Shown here one piece after another: positions 9,725 to 19,680 of a DNA stretch of 64,000 bases. Source of the stretch: Morganella psychrotolerans (GTDB lineage: Bacteria; Pseudomonadota; Gammaproteobacteria; Enterobacterales; Enterobacteriaceae). The translations under genes were made by a program, and so were the position numbers. The notes beneath the pieces were generated by a model. It did no database searches and was not told where the DNA came from. It worked only from the letters and a program-made list of their open reading frames with translations. Where the stretch lies: positions 310,001 through 374,000 of the forward strand of contig NZ_LZEX01000023.1 of the NCBI RefSeq assembly GCF_001676055.1, given 5' to 3'. How positions within the stretch are numbered: position 1 is the stretch's first letter; every line of letters starts with the position of its first letter.

Positions 9725-9882
9725 CAGGTTATCCGGATAAATAGCGGGAGTGGATGATAGCGAATTTTAAGCCGGCTGGCGACAGCGGTCATAAACCAAA
9801 GACATGGTTTGCACAGGCATTGTGCTTTATACTGCGCGCTGCAAAAACTGAGCATATAAATGATTAAGCAGGGGTAATGGCG

Positions 9883-10360
9883 ATGAACGGAACAATCACA
9901 ACGTGGTTTGAAGATAAAGGTTTTGGGTTTATCAAAGATGAAAATGGTGATAACCGTTATTTTCATGAGGTTAAGGTCGCCAACCCTGAGCTGATAAAAA
10001 AAAGATGCGGCAGTCACTTTTGAGCCTACAACCAATAACAAAGGCTTATCCGCCTATTCTGTAAAAGTGATACCGGAAAGCAAATATATCTATATTGCGG
10101 GCGAACGCATTAAACTTACGTCGATCAAATCCTATCTGATTTACAGCGAAGAAGTGCCGGTTGATTCCACGATTGATAAAGAGAAAACCGTACTGTCAGT
10201 AGGGGTTCTGATGAGCAGTATCAGACCTAAACTGACCAGCGCACCGGATGAAATGCGCTCACTGAAAAAACTGGCGATCACCACTTTCCAGGGAACAACA
10301 CTGATCTTTTCGGAAGATGAGATAGATGTGGATGCTACCGTGAAACTGCTCGGCGTCTGA
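9883..10360 (+). pseudogene. Cold-shock-domain protein, frameshifted at an A8 run
   Basis: The first reading frame gives MNGTITTWFEDKGFGFI, a typical cold-shock OB-fold start with the RNP-1-like KGFGFI. It then goes out of frame at a run of eight A at 9996-10003 and stops shortly after. With seven A the frame continues unbroken (KKDAAVTFEP...) to the stop at 10358-10360, giving about 158 aa: a cold-shock domain (about 1-65) followed by a C-terminal domain of about 90 residues that I do not recognise. ATG 9883 is chosen because AGGGG lies 8 bases upstream; ATG 9877 is too close. Sequencing error, slippage-based expression or real inactivation are all possible. The IS element begins directly after the stop. 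Confidence 0.75.
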
Positions 10361-11419
10361 TGTACTAGCTCAGACTTGATCTGACAGTTACCAGTTATTT
10401 ATACAGGTGTCTGTCAGATTATATCTGGGTTAAATTCTTTTCAGCCCAAATACGTTTTCCATCCAATAAAGTGTCTATTGGGGTTCGCCCGCAACACATT
10501 TTTCCCTGGTGAGTTCGGGCATTATTATAATAATGCAACCAGTCATCAAGATCAGATTGTAATGTTTCAAGGTCGCCATACAGCTTCTTACGGAATGTAA
10601 TTTGATAAAACTCCTGTAATATCGTTTTGTGAAAACGTTCACAGATACCGTTAGTTTGCGGTGACATCGCTTTGGTTTTCGTATGGTCAATATCATTAAT
10701 CGCAAGATATAACTGATAATCGTGCTGATCTACCCGCCCGCAAAACTCAGTTCCACGGTCAGTTAATATTCTTAACATCGGTAAATAATGAGATTCATAA
10801 AACGGTAAAACACGGTCGTTCAGCAAGTCAGCCGCGGTAATTGGCGTTTTACTCACATATAATTTGCAGTGTGCAACTTTTGAGTAAGTATCAACAAAAG
10901 TCTGTTGATAAATTCGTCCAACGCCTTTTAAATTGCCCACATAAAACGTATCTTGAGAGCCTAAATAACCTGGGTGAGATGTTTCAATCTCGCTACATGC
11001 CTCATCATCATGGGCTTTCTTTTCCAGCGCAGCAATTTGGGCATCATTGAGAGCAATACCGTCTCTTGCAACTTTTTCCTCGAGTTCATTACTGGTTCGG
11101 TAGCGATGTCCGTTCTATTTTTGAGATTAGGGCTGCGTCGGCTTCGATTAATTAACGCATCAACGCCACCGTGCTCTGCAAGCTCCCGATATCGGTAAAA
11201 TGTATCCCGGGACACGCCCATCACTTTACAGGCTCTTGATACATTGCCCAGCTCTTCCGCTAAATTAAGTAAACCGGCTTTGTGTTTAATGATTGGATTG
11301 TTAGTATGGATCATGAGAGTTACCTTTTTGTGTTTTGTATAAGGATTCGACACCCATATCAAAACGGGTAACTCTCAACTTTTCAAGTTGAACTGTCAGA
11401 TCTCATCGAGACTAATACA
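10361..11419. mobile_element. Decayed IS481-family-like insertion sequence
   Basis: A 1059-base element with imperfect terminal inverted repeats. The left end, 10361 onward, reads TGTACTAG and contains GATCTGACAGTT. The right end, read inward from 11419, starts TGTATTAG and contains GATCTGACAGTT at nearly the same distance. TGT...ACA ends and a leftward DDE transposase fit the IS481 family. The flanks (GTCTGA on the left, CTTTAT on the right) show no target duplication, so either the duplication was lost or flanking DNA was deleted. The left edge touches the stop of the cold-shock-domain gene and the right edge is 2 bases from the rhs stop. Confidence 0.8.
10419..11314 (-). pseudogene. IS481-family transposase, internally deleted
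   Basis: Two out-of-phase pieces make up one transposase. The N-terminal piece from ATG 11314 has a helix-turn-helix (VSRACKVMGVSRDTFYRYRELAEHGG), and the C-terminal piece carries the rve catalytic core with Asp in FVDTYS, Asp in LTDRGTEF and Glu in ICERFHKT. Around 11080-11100 the frame changes. Joining NRTD to RTSNEL and then directly to EEKVARDG leaves out residues I expect from memory of intact relatives, so one or more internal deletions are likely besides the frame change. The enzyme should be inactive. Confidence 0.8.
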
Positions 11420-11421
11420 CT

Positions 11422-14400
11422 TTATGGTAAAAAATCAACAACCCGGAATGTAACCCTGTCACCATTAGGAATCGATTTCAGAGCCGAGCCTATGCTGCTA
11501 CCTATACCACGGTTGCCGCTACTGGTTATGTTCCTCACACTTGCTCCCGCACCTCCTTCTTGTGTCATTGCCAGAGGATATTCATCTCTATCTATACCCT
11601 TACCGGGCATTCCCCTGGAGCGCTCGCCAGTGCTTGTATAGGTGTAACAGTCATACCCTGCAAGACTTTGTCTTCGATTATCGGCTGACCTCGTTCTATC
11701 AAGTGTCAAACGGTTTGGGTGTCCTTCTGCTTGCGCATCGCTGATATGATCTGCTCCCTCCGGATTGCGTGTACGAGAAATTTCGAGAAGATGTTCGTTT
11801 GGCGCCAAATTAGTTAACCTGATACTGCGTCCCAGATCAAGTTTTCCTGAGCTTCTGGTATTGACAAGTCCCAGCGGGTCAACCCATCCTGTGGGGTTTG
11901 GTGCATATAAATAGGCGTTATATCCGCCATAGAGGCCTATCGGATCCTGAGTAATAAACCGGCCAGTGTCAGGATCATAATAACGGTGCCGGTTGTAATG
12001 TAACCCGGTTTCCTCATCATAATACTGCCCCTGAAAGCGCAGTGGCTGAGATAGTTCTCCGCTTTGTTTAGCGGTATTTCCCCAGGCATAAAATGAACCC
12101 TGCCAGAGACATTCCCCGTTACTGGCAGTCATCTCCCGCGGTGTGCCTATCTGGTCGGTATGGTAATAGTACAGTGCTTCCTTTTGCCCGTTTTGTCTTT
12201 TTTCCCACCGGGCTACCGGTATAAACGTCTGCGGCAGATACAGATAAGTCGTCGTGGATTCGCCGCTGCTTTCGCCTAGTAAGTTGTGCTTATCCCATAA
12301 GAATATTGTTGTTTTTCCGCCCGATTTCTTATAAATCCGGCGGCCGAAAACATCATAGCCGTACTCTGTATTCTGCGATATGCCGGCGCTGATTTTTTCA
12401 GCCCTGAGGATACGGTGTTCCTGTGAGTATTGCAGCGTAAGGGATGTATTCTTTCCTGATTTTCTCTTTAAATTTCCATATATATCATATTGATATGAGT
12501 AATTACCGAACGTTCTAAGATGATTGTCGTGGACGGCCGTTTCACCTCTGATATTCTCAGGACTGACAAGATTACCGGCTGCATCATAATTAAAGCGTTC
12601 ATGGCCGCCGGCAGTTAGCCTCCCCGATACATCATAATGATAATCTGTTTTAGCTCCGCTGAGCTCCAGAACCCGGTTTAAATATCCGTGTTCCCCATAG
12701 TCATAACGTCGTGAAATCAGAGGGGATAAGGTCATAGCAGAAGCAGGCATTACCTTCTGACTGAGGACTTTTCCTGTTTTATTATAGGTGAAAAAACTGG
12801 TCAGATCACCTTGTGTCCGGCTGATTTCCCGGTGCATGATGTCCCGTTCAATTTCACATAATACCTGAGCTCCGCAGTTTATCTGCATCAGATGACCTGA
12901 ACCGTAATAGAGATAATCGAGGAGGCTTTTGTCCGGTAATACCATATTGATACAGTTGCCGTTATTGTCATACTTGTAGTGTAATGTTCGTTTTTGTCCG
13001 AGAACCTCACTAATTTCAGTAATACACTGTCCGGCTGCGTCATAGATATAATCATTTTTACTATCATTATTGCCGGCACTCAGAAGCAGACCGGCATCAT
13101 CATAGTGATAATAATTCCGGATTTGACTTTTTTTATCGTCAGTCCTGATTATTTTTTCAGTGATCTGCCCGTTTTTATTACGCCGGCATACGGTCAGTAT
13201 GCCGGTGTTTTCTTCAGTGCTGTTACCGGATTCATATTTTTTTGTCAGTTTATTTGTGGCGTTGTATTGATAGCGGATAACAATTCCGTCAAATTTTTGT
13301 TCATGAATAAGATTATCATTATCATCATAAATAAAGGTGTAACAAGCACCATTCTCATTTTTCAGTTTTGTCAGACGACGGGCAGAATCATATTCGCAAG
13401 AAAATATGCCGCCGGCCGGATCCGTTTTCGTCAGTGGTAATCCGTCAGGTGCGAGTTGCAGTACGGTTTGTTCACCGGCAGTATTACGAAAGCTCACCAG
13501 TTGCCGCTGAGAATTGTAATGGTAATAATCAGAGGTACCGTCCGGATGGGATACGGCAGATATCATACCATTCATAGCATAAGAGAACTGGGTGATCGCA
13601 CCATCCGGCATTACCGTTTCCGTTATATTTCCGGTATGATTTCGAATATATCGGGTCTCCGCTCCTGAACAATCCCTGATTTTAGTCAATAATCCTGCAG
13701 AATTATAGATAAAAATATATACATTTCCGCAGGGATCTTTCACTTCCGTGATGAGCCCGTGCTTATCACGGATATATTCTGTGGTCTGGTTTAATGGGTT
13801 AGTAATACTTATCAGTCCGCCATGAGTATCATAGGTATAGCGGGTTATCTTTCCGGTCTCATTAATGACAGATACAGGATTATGTTTATTATCATAGTGA
13901 ATATATATTTTTTTTCCGGCAGGGTTAGTAACCGATGTCATATTACCGAGTGAATCATATGTACAGCGGATTTCGGTTTTATCCGGCAATATAATGCTAG
14001 TTACCAGTCCGTTTTTATTCAGGCCATAATGTGTTGTACCATTTTTAGCATCGGTAAATGCTGTCGGTTCATTATCCGTATTAAACTGATAGCAGGTTTT
14101 CCTGTTCAGGGGATCGGTAACAACAGTGCTGCCTGTATGATATCCGAAGGACCAGGTTTGTCCGAGATTCGTATAATAACTCAGTACTTTTCCGGCAGGA
14201 GAATATTCAGTATAACGGTAACAGGATACCACGCCGCCCGGCACACCATGCTGTATCAGAATATGATTTTTATATTCAAACTGACGCTGCGTTTTTCCGC
14301 TGTTGTCACGTACTGCATAAAGGTCACCTTCAGCTGAATAACAATACGTCACCAGCGGGTATATTGTTTTTTTATCATTACGTAAAGAAACCCGCTGTAA

Positions 14401-15576
14401 CCGCTGAAGCGTCTCTCCGCCGGGCTGAGTCAGTGTAATGAAAGTCAGTGTCAGCCATTGACCGGTTGCAGTACGTATTGCTGACGGTAGGCCAGCCTGA
14501 TTATAAATTATACGGATGTGATTACCGTATTTATCTACCAGACCCGTCAGCGGAAAGCGGGATGAACTGAGCCCCTGCGGATCATGTTCGCTGATATCCA
14601 GCGGCGAAAATATCAGATCTGCCTGCCCGCCTGTGAATGCAATCCGGTAGCGGTTATTGGTTTCACGCGAAAAATATAACTGTGAACAGTTGTCGAATTT
14701 ACACTGGCCGGGTCTCAGCCGGGGCACTTCGACTGAGATCCCCTGTTCATTAATAAAATACAGCCCGTCATCTCTTTTTATCAGGCACTGAGAAAAAGGC
14801 ACGGTCCAGCCCTGTCCGAACCAGCCATCTTCAGCAATATCAGAAAAATAGCGGCGCTGCCAGATAAACGGAAAATAAGATGGCAGGATAAAATCTTGCT
14901 CTAATTTTCCGGAAAGAAATTTAATACCTAATACAGGGTTTACCGGATGCCCGACTGCCGGACATTCTTTATTATTTGTCTTTTTTTTCTTTCCGTCTTT
15001 AATTGCGATACCGTCTTCTTTTTTTTGACTATTTTTACCTTTAGATTTCAGCGAATTTCTATTAGTTTGCTGAAGTAATTTATTTCCTGCGTCAATACGA
15101 AGTAATCCACGAGCGGTGGCAGTTATAAGCGTAGCAGGTGAAGGTTCAATAAATGATATCAGATCACCAACATGTGTAATTGCTGATTCGATATAATCAC
15201 TAGCTATATCAGTATTGCCTTCATTATAATAAAGGCGGGCGTTCAATAAATCAGCACCGAGCCCGAGCCCGGGAATTTCACCAGCTTTATCAAAAACACT
15301 ATGGCCATATTCAGGATCCTGATAAAATATATAATCTCCGCTTCTGTTTAAAAACGAAAAAATATTGGTCTCCGGCTGGGTTTCCGGATTAGGTTTTCCG
15401 TCTATCAGCTGTGCTTTGCGCGCATCGTCAATAATCTTCTGCTCATCTTCCGGTGTTTTAATGTTTTCTATTCTGGTGTTCAGCTCATCCCTGCTTATCG
15501 GCGGGTTTGTATTACTACCGGCAGCAGCCGGTTTGGGTTCATTTATCAAAATCCCTTCTGTATTTCCTTCAGCCAC
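11422..15576 (-). CDS. Rhs polymorphic toxin with NucA/NucB-like DNase tip
   Basis: A 1384-aa Rhs effector of a type VI secretion cargo operon. Residues 1-200 form a variable N-terminal region ending in a Lys-rich stretch. A DUF6531-like start follows (CPAVGHPVNPVLGIKF from 205), then YD repeats forming the Rhs shell. The core ends with YDPDTGRFITQDPIGLYGG and DPLGL at 1233-1237, the usual autocleavage point. The released tip of 147 residues holds DEYP (about 1331-1334), EGG (1340-1342) and NRGIGSSIG, matching the NucA/NucB deoxyribonuclease pattern. The start overlaps the PAAR-like stop by 8 bases. No immunity gene follows: the IS right end begins 2 bases after the stop. Confidence 0.9.
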   Translation of the reverse strand: MAEGNTEGILINEPKPAAAGSNTNPPISRDELNTRIENIKTPEDEQKIIDDARKAQLIDGKPNPETQPETNIFSFLNRSGDYIFYQDPEYGHSVFDKAGEIPGLGLGADLLNARLYYNEGNTDIASDYIESAITHVGDLISFIEPSPATLITATARGLLRIDAGNKLLQQTNRNSLKSKGKNSQKKEDGIAIKDGKKKKTNNKECPAVGHPVNPVLGIKFLSGKLEQDFILPSYFPFIWQRRYFSDIAEDGWFGQGWTVPFSQCLIKRDDGLYFINEQGISVEVPRLRPGQCKFDNCSQLYFSRETNNRYRIAFTGGQADLIFSPLDISEHDPQGLSSSRFPLTGLVDKYGNHIRIIYNQAGLPSAIRTATGQWLTLTFITLTQPGGETLQRLQRVSLRNDKKTIYPLVTYCYSAEGDLYAVRDNSGKTQRQFEYKNHILIQHGVPGGVVSCYRYTEYSPAGKVLSYYTNLGQTWSFGYHTGSTVVTDPLNRKTCYQFNTDNEPTAFTDAKNGTTHYGLNKNGLVTSIILPDKTEIRCTYDSLGNMTSVTNPAGKKIYIHYDNKHNPVSVINETGKITRYTYDTHGGLISITNPLNQTTEYIRDKHGLITEVKDPCGNVYIFIYNSAGLLTKIRDCSGAETRYIRNHTGNITETVMPDGAITQFSYAMNGMISAVSHPDGTSDYYHYNSQRQLVSFRNTAGEQTVLQLAPDGLPLTKTDPAGGIFSCEYDSARRLTKLKNENGACYTFIYDDNDNLIHEQKFDGIVIRYQYNATNKLTKKYESGNSTEENTGILTVCRRNKNGQITEKIIRTDDKKSQIRNYYHYDDAGLLLSAGNNDSKNDYIYDAAGQCITEISEVLGQKRTLHYKYDNNGNCINMVLPDKSLLDYLYYGSGHLMQINCGAQVLCEIERDIMHREISRTQGDLTSFFTYNKTGKVLSQKVMPASAMTLSPLISRRYDYGEHGYLNRVLELSGAKTDYHYDVSGRLTAGGHERFNYDAAGNLVSPENIRGETAVHDNHLRTFGNYSYQYDIYGNLKRKSGKNTSLTLQYSQEHRILRAEKISAGISQNTEYGYDVFGRRIYKKSGGKTTIFLWDKHNLLGESSGESTTTYLYLPQTFIPVARWEKRQNGQKEALYYYHTDQIGTPREMTASNGECLWQGSFYAWGNTAKQSGELSQPLRFQGQYYDEETGLHYNRHRYYDPDTGRFITQDPIGLYGGYNAYLYAPNPTGWVDPLGLVNTRSSGKLDLGRSIRLTNLAPNEHLLEISRTRNPEGADHISDAQAEGHPNRLTLDRTRSADNRRQSLAGYDCYTYTSTGERSRGMPGKGIDRDEYPLAMTQEGGAGASVRNITSSGNRGIGSSIGSALKSIPNGDRVTFRVVDFLP

Positions 15577-15931
15577 CGTTAAAACTCCCGTTCATATGGA
15601 ATTTATCGCCTTCGCGGATTGTTTTTTTCTTATTAATACTGACGGTATCACTTTTTTCTTTCGGCCAGCAGTCCGCACCAACTGTACCGCTTTTGATTCC
15701 CCCGCCGGTACCAGCTTCATCCCCCCGTGTTTTCGGGGCTTTGCTTTTATCAAACACAAATGCCGGATTATTATTCAGCCTGACAGTATCAATGGTGCCC
15801 TGAGCATCACCGAGGTCAGACGTCACCTGATAAGGCACAGGAATATTCAATGGCGGTGTTTTACACACATCCGGGGAGGTACTGACAATAATCCATTTAC
15901 TGTCTTTTCGTGCACCGAGCTTTTTAGCCAT
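15569..15931 (-). CDS. PAAR-like (DUF4150) spike-tip protein
   Basis: A 120-aa protein of the DUF4150/PAAR-like type. It shows VSTSPDVCKTPPLNIPVPYQV near the start, a central segment with GDEAGTGGGIKSGTVG, and a Cys in GADCWP. In the family these proteins cap the VgrG spike and couple a toxin, here the Rhs protein encoded next. Its start overlaps the DUF2169 gene by 8 bases and its stop overlaps rhs by 8 bases, so the three are translationally coupled. In many systems PAAR and Rhs are one polypeptide; here they are separate. Confidence 0.85.
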   Translation of the reverse strand: MAKKLGARKDSKWIIVSTSPDVCKTPPLNIPVPYQVTSDLGDAQGTIDTVRLNNNPAFVFDKSKAPKTRGDEAGTGGGIKSGTVGADCWPKEKSDTVSINKKKTIREGDKFHMNGSFNGG

Positions 15932-17069
15932 AATAAATTCCTTTTTTAACCAAACTGGGTGGTACCGGAATAAATTCTGTCTTATCCGGACATGGCTTAC
16001 CCGGTGTTTTACTCAGACTTTTCATGTTATCTTCAGAAATATATCTGAGCTGAATCTCTGCGGCTTTCACTGATTCAGGAACTGTTATACGGTAGGTACA
16101 AAATACTTTCCGGATTGTCATATCAATAACAATAGTATCCAGCTGCATATCTTTAGTTACTGATATACCCAGTTCTGAAACAATGAAAATAAACAGTGTT
16201 TCAGTGGGGATATAAAATAAAATTTTTTGCACTGCTATTTCGGATGACGGTATAAGACCGAATAGTTTAACTGGTAATTTATTCCCGACTTCGATATGAG
16301 GTATTTGTAATGACGGATGAGCTCCGCACCAGTAATTAAATTTAAAATCAACCGGCGGAAAGGGATGTTGCTTTTCCAACCAATTATCATCATAAGTACC
16401 TGCATATTTAATTCGATCCCGCCAGCTGCGACCGAAAAAACCAAATCCTTCCGGCCTTATAACCTGGCTGATATGTTTAACCGGTGATTCCGATGATTCT
16501 ATTTGCGGGCCGGGCAGAGTGATTTCGCCACATTGTTTCAGGTATTCTTTCGGATACCAGCCCATACCCGATGGATTAGCCGGAGAAGCAAATATTTTAT
16601 CATGGATATTAAGAGTGCCTCCGGTGGCATACTCATAACGGATATCCAGTGATTTTACCGGCTCCGCCGGAGATAACTCCCATCCGAACGAATCGTGTAT
16701 CCAGCACCGGGGACCATGAATGCGTAGTGGTTTTATATATTTACCCAGTTGAACACCGACATCAAAAGCAGCTGTTGCACGATTACCCGGTGAAAATGCA
16801 GTGGCATTAATGATAACGTCAGTTTTGGGTTTATAAGGCGACAAGTCACTTTCATACCGGATACTTTTTTTTATATCATCATCAAAATGGACATCCGAAT
16901 AATTTAATGGGTCCTGCTCCGGTGCAACAGTTAAGATACTTTTTCCGTCAGATGTCATTATTTTAATATCATATGTTATCCGTGCAGTAACAATATGAAA
17001 TTCTGATTTGTGATTATCAGTACCTTTGAAACTGATTGCCGGGAAAATGCTGTAATTTATAAAGCCCAT
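15924..17069 (-). CDS. DUF2169 type VI effector adaptor
   Basis: A DUF2169-family protein. These are encoded between vgrG and PAAR/effector genes and are thought to act as adaptors or chaperones that load the PAAR-effector complex onto VgrG. The frame is open to a TTG at 17117 and has ATGs at 17081 and 17069. I chose 17069 (381 aa) because family members begin like MGFINYSIFPAISFKG, followed by the FHIVTARITYDI strand. Later conserved parts include RCWIHDSFGWELS, YEYATGGT and NPSGMGWYPK. With this start there is a 34-base gap after vgrG. Confidence 0.85.
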   Translation of the reverse strand: MGFINYSIFPAISFKGTDNHKSEFHIVTARITYDIKIMTSDGKSILTVAPEQDPLNYSDVHFDDDIKKSIRYESDLSPYKPKTDVIINATAFSPGNRATAAFDVGVQLGKYIKPLRIHGPRCWIHDSFGWELSPAEPVKSLDIRYEYATGGTLNIHDKIFASPANPSGMGWYPKEYLKQCGEITLPGPQIESSESPVKHISQVIRPEGFGFFGRSWRDRIKYAGTYDDNWLEKQHPFPPVDFKFNYWCGAHPSLQIPHIEVGNKLPVKLFGLIPSSEIAVQKILFYIPTETLFIFIVSELGISVTKDMQLDTIVIDMTIRKVFCTYRITVPESVKAAEIQLRYISEDNMKSLSKTPGKPCPDKTEFIPVPPSLVKKGIYYG

Positions 17070-17103
17070 GATAACATCCATATTTTGCTGTATTCCGGAG
17101 GAA

Positions 17104-19314
17104 TCAATTAAGATCAATAGTATTTCCGTTTATCTGCACAGCGCCGGAACTGCTGATATCAATATTTCCGGAAGAACTGATATCGATATTTCCGGATGCA
17201 CTTACTTTTACCGGACCAGAACTGCTGAATGTAATATCGGAACCGTTCAGGGTGATTTTTCCGCTGCTTTCCATGACCAGGGATGATGAGCCGACAGTCA
17301 GTTCAATTTTATCAGTGGCAGTGAGGCTGTATTTTTTTCCGACCTGTTCCGTATGATCCCCGTCAACAGACTCTTTTAAATCCTGTTTTACCTGAATATC
17401 CTGATTTTGACCAAACGAACTTTTCTGGTCACCATCAACATTCAGTGTGTCATTCCCGCCGACTTTCCGGTCATGATCCTGCTGAACCTCATACTTCTGG
17501 TTACCTTTCACCGTGGTTTGCTGGTCCTGACCGATATCCAGTGTGTCATTCTGTTCCACTGAACGACTCCGGTTAGACATAATCTTAATCGTTTCATCAC
17601 CCTGCACAGACTCATCCCGGGTTCCCTGAATATCGGTTGATTCATTACCGCCGACGGAGCGGTCCCGGTTCGCACCGACTTTATGAACTTCATTATTTTT
17701 TATTTCACTGAGCATATCCCGCTCGGCCTGTAACCAGACTTCCTCCATTCCGGCTTTATCTTCAAAGCGAAGTGCGTTGGCATTACTCAGCAGACCGCCG
17801 ATTGAGCGGGAAATCATGCCGCTTTGTGTGGCATTCATCGGTAATCTCCAGGGCGGCATAGTGCCCGCGTTATAAACGCGCCCGGTCACAATGGGGTAAT
17901 TAGGGTCGCCGTTTTCAAAATCAACAATGACTTCCTGCCCGATACGCGGAATATTAATCCCGCCAAAATTACCGCCCGCCCAGGGATATGAGACCCGTAT
18001 CCAGCAGGATGAGTTATGGTCGCACACCGCAGAGTGATCCCAGTGAAATTTAAGCTTTATCCGTCCGTACTGATCAGTCCAGATTTCCTGTCCCGGCGGT
18101 CCGGCCACAATCGCCGTTTGCGGTCCGGTTGTTTTGGGGGCCTGAGTTATCCGCTGAGGACGGTAGGCAATTGTTACCGGTTGTGTATTAAAGTCGGAGA
18201 GAACACGAGTTTCACCGTAATGACTTTCCTCACCGGTTTCTTCAATATCAATATGTGAGCGGATAACCAGATACTGACCATTTGCAGTATACATAGGGTG
18301 CTTTTTTAATTCAAATACAGTACCGCAGACAATATTACGGATATACCCCCGGCCATAAGACGGATTACGCTGTGCAAATAGCGCTTCCATCCGGGTTTGT
18401 GAATAAGCAGCACCTTGTGCCGGGTCGGTATAATTCCCCGGCCACTCATATACAGATAATTTCTCTGATTCTTTTTCGTGCTTAATGGATTTGGCTGACT
18501 TTAAATCGGCCTTTGGTTTCGTGAAATCAAAATCATCAGTTCTCCAGATCCCCGACTGAAGGCGCTCCTGAGCCTCAAAATAAGACACGAACTCACGTTC
18601 TTTTCTGTTTTCAGAGCGTTCATAAGGCAGGCAATGATAGGCTTTACTCTTTACCGGGATATGGATATTAATATCATCAACGATAATCATCCGGTGAACC
18701 TTATCCTCATGCTCAAAGAACCAGTAAATTCCATATCGTTCCATCAGCCTCTGAATAAAATCAAAATCAGTTTCACCATACTGAACTTCATAATTAATTA
18801 ACGGATATGCTTTTTTAATCCGTATTTCATGAGAGTAACTGTAATTACTGTTAAGGACTTCATTAACAATATCGATAACACTTTTATTCTGAAATATTTT
18901 GTAATCAGAACGTTTGGTTGCCAGCATGAGCCAGGGCTCAATGGTGAAACGGTAAAGACAATATGTATTAAACTGCTCAGTTAATTTAGCCGCCGTAACA
19001 ATGCCACTGATCTCACGTATTCCTCTGCCAATATTATCACCGGAATACTCTGAATCAGATGTAATGACGTTTATTCCTTCCAGTTGAATACTGACGGTTA
19101 GCTCGCGCCCGACAGAAGTCAGCAAATTAATATTGGCCGCATCTTCAGGGCTGAGTACCTTTGCTGTTATTAACTCTATTTGATAAGAGTAAATTTTTGA
19201 CAATTCCTCTTCACCATATATTTTTACTATTTTTAATTTTGAGTTTCCGTCAGGAAATGACGGAACAGCAGGGCCGCTGATAGTGGTAATTCTGTTAGAT
19301 TTAAAAAGTGGCAT
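17104..19314 (-). CDS. vgrG: VgrG / TssI type VI secretion spike protein
   Basis: A 736-aa trimeric spike protein. The gp27-like region occupies roughly residues 1-380 (with YGETDFDFIQRLMERYGIYWFFEH). A gp5 OB-fold at about 400-490 contains GPPGQEIWTDQYGRIKLKFHWD and PRIGQEVIVDFENGDP. After it come needle repeats with GNE/GND/GDQ spacing, and a C-terminal segment repeating SGNIDISS before the end INGNTIDLN. No extra C-terminal enzyme domain is fused, so the cargo is the downstream Rhs. It is the first gene of the leftward vgrG, DUF2169, PAAR-like, rhs operon. No structural T6SS genes occur in the window, so the apparatus must be elsewhere. Confidence 0.93.
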   Translation of the reverse strand: MPLFKSNRITTISGPAVPSFPDGNSKLKIVKIYGEEELSKIYSYQIELITAKVLSPEDAANINLLTSVGRELTVSIQLEGINVITSDSEYSGDNIGRGIREISGIVTAAKLTEQFNTYCLYRFTIEPWLMLATKRSDYKIFQNKSVIDIVNEVLNSNYSYSHEIRIKKAYPLINYEVQYGETDFDFIQRLMERYGIYWFFEHEDKVHRMIIVDDINIHIPVKSKAYHCLPYERSENRKEREFVSYFEAQERLQSGIWRTDDFDFTKPKADLKSAKSIKHEKESEKLSVYEWPGNYTDPAQGAAYSQTRMEALFAQRNPSYGRGYIRNIVCGTVFELKKHPMYTANGQYLVIRSHIDIEETGEESHYGETRVLSDFNTQPVTIAYRPQRITQAPKTTGPQTAIVAGPPGQEIWTDQYGRIKLKFHWDHSAVCDHNSSCWIRVSYPWAGGNFGGINIPRIGQEVIVDFENGDPNYPIVTGRVYNAGTMPPWRLPMNATQSGMISRSIGGLLSNANALRFEDKAGMEEVWLQAERDMLSEIKNNEVHKVGANRDRSVGGNESTDIQGTRDESVQGDETIKIMSNRSRSVEQNDTLDIGQDQQTTVKGNQKYEVQQDHDRKVGGNDTLNVDGDQKSSFGQNQDIQVKQDLKESVDGDHTEQVGKKYSLTATDKIELTVGSSSLVMESSGKITLNGSDITFSSSGPVKVSASGNIDISSSGNIDISSSGAVQINGNTIDLN

Positions 19315-19396
19315 CGTATTCTCTCACCCTGAATATATTTAATATCAAAAATACGTGTATGCTCAATAATACATATAAGAGTTTTCCAAATAAATG

Positions 19397-19627
19397 TTAA
19401 TTCAGAATCAGATAGATGTATTTCCCCTTAGTCTCGGTATGAGTTATATTGGCTATTAGGTTTATCCGCACTGAATAATAGCCGCCTACGGCGGAGCTAA
19501 GACGCTGTAAGTCAATGGCTGTTTTCAGTAACTGTCTCCCGTTATAACCCGGTGCATGTATATTCCCCGACCTGCAAAACTTTTCTTTCAGATTGATGAC
19601 GGCCGGAACCAGCGACTCATCAAACAC
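19397..19627 (-). other. Possible gene remnant upstream of vgrG, unrecognised
   Basis: A leftward open frame of 76 codons using GTG, extending in frame upstream to a TAA near 19695 without a clear ATG (reads ...GTGEHTLNDQFGSFGNSRA then FDESLVPAVINLKEKF). I do not recognise the product. It has no good ribosome site. The surrounding stretch is a graveyard of secretion-related pieces, so a fragment of an older gene is as likely as a real gene. Confidence 0.25.
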
Positions 19628-19680
19628 GGCTCTGCTGTTCCCGAATGAACCAAACTGGTCATTGAGCGTATGCTCGCCTG

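Noticed and set aside
9724..10041. Leftward 105-codon open frame upstream of the pseudouridine synthase
   Set aside because: It is antisense to the cold-shock domain gene, whose OB-fold motif is unmistakable even with the frameshift.
15365..15949. Plus-strand open frame of 194 codons opposite rhs and the PAAR-like gene
   Set aside because: It lies wholly antisense to two well-supported overlapping genes, has no recognisable domains, and its composition is what reversed coding DNA gives.
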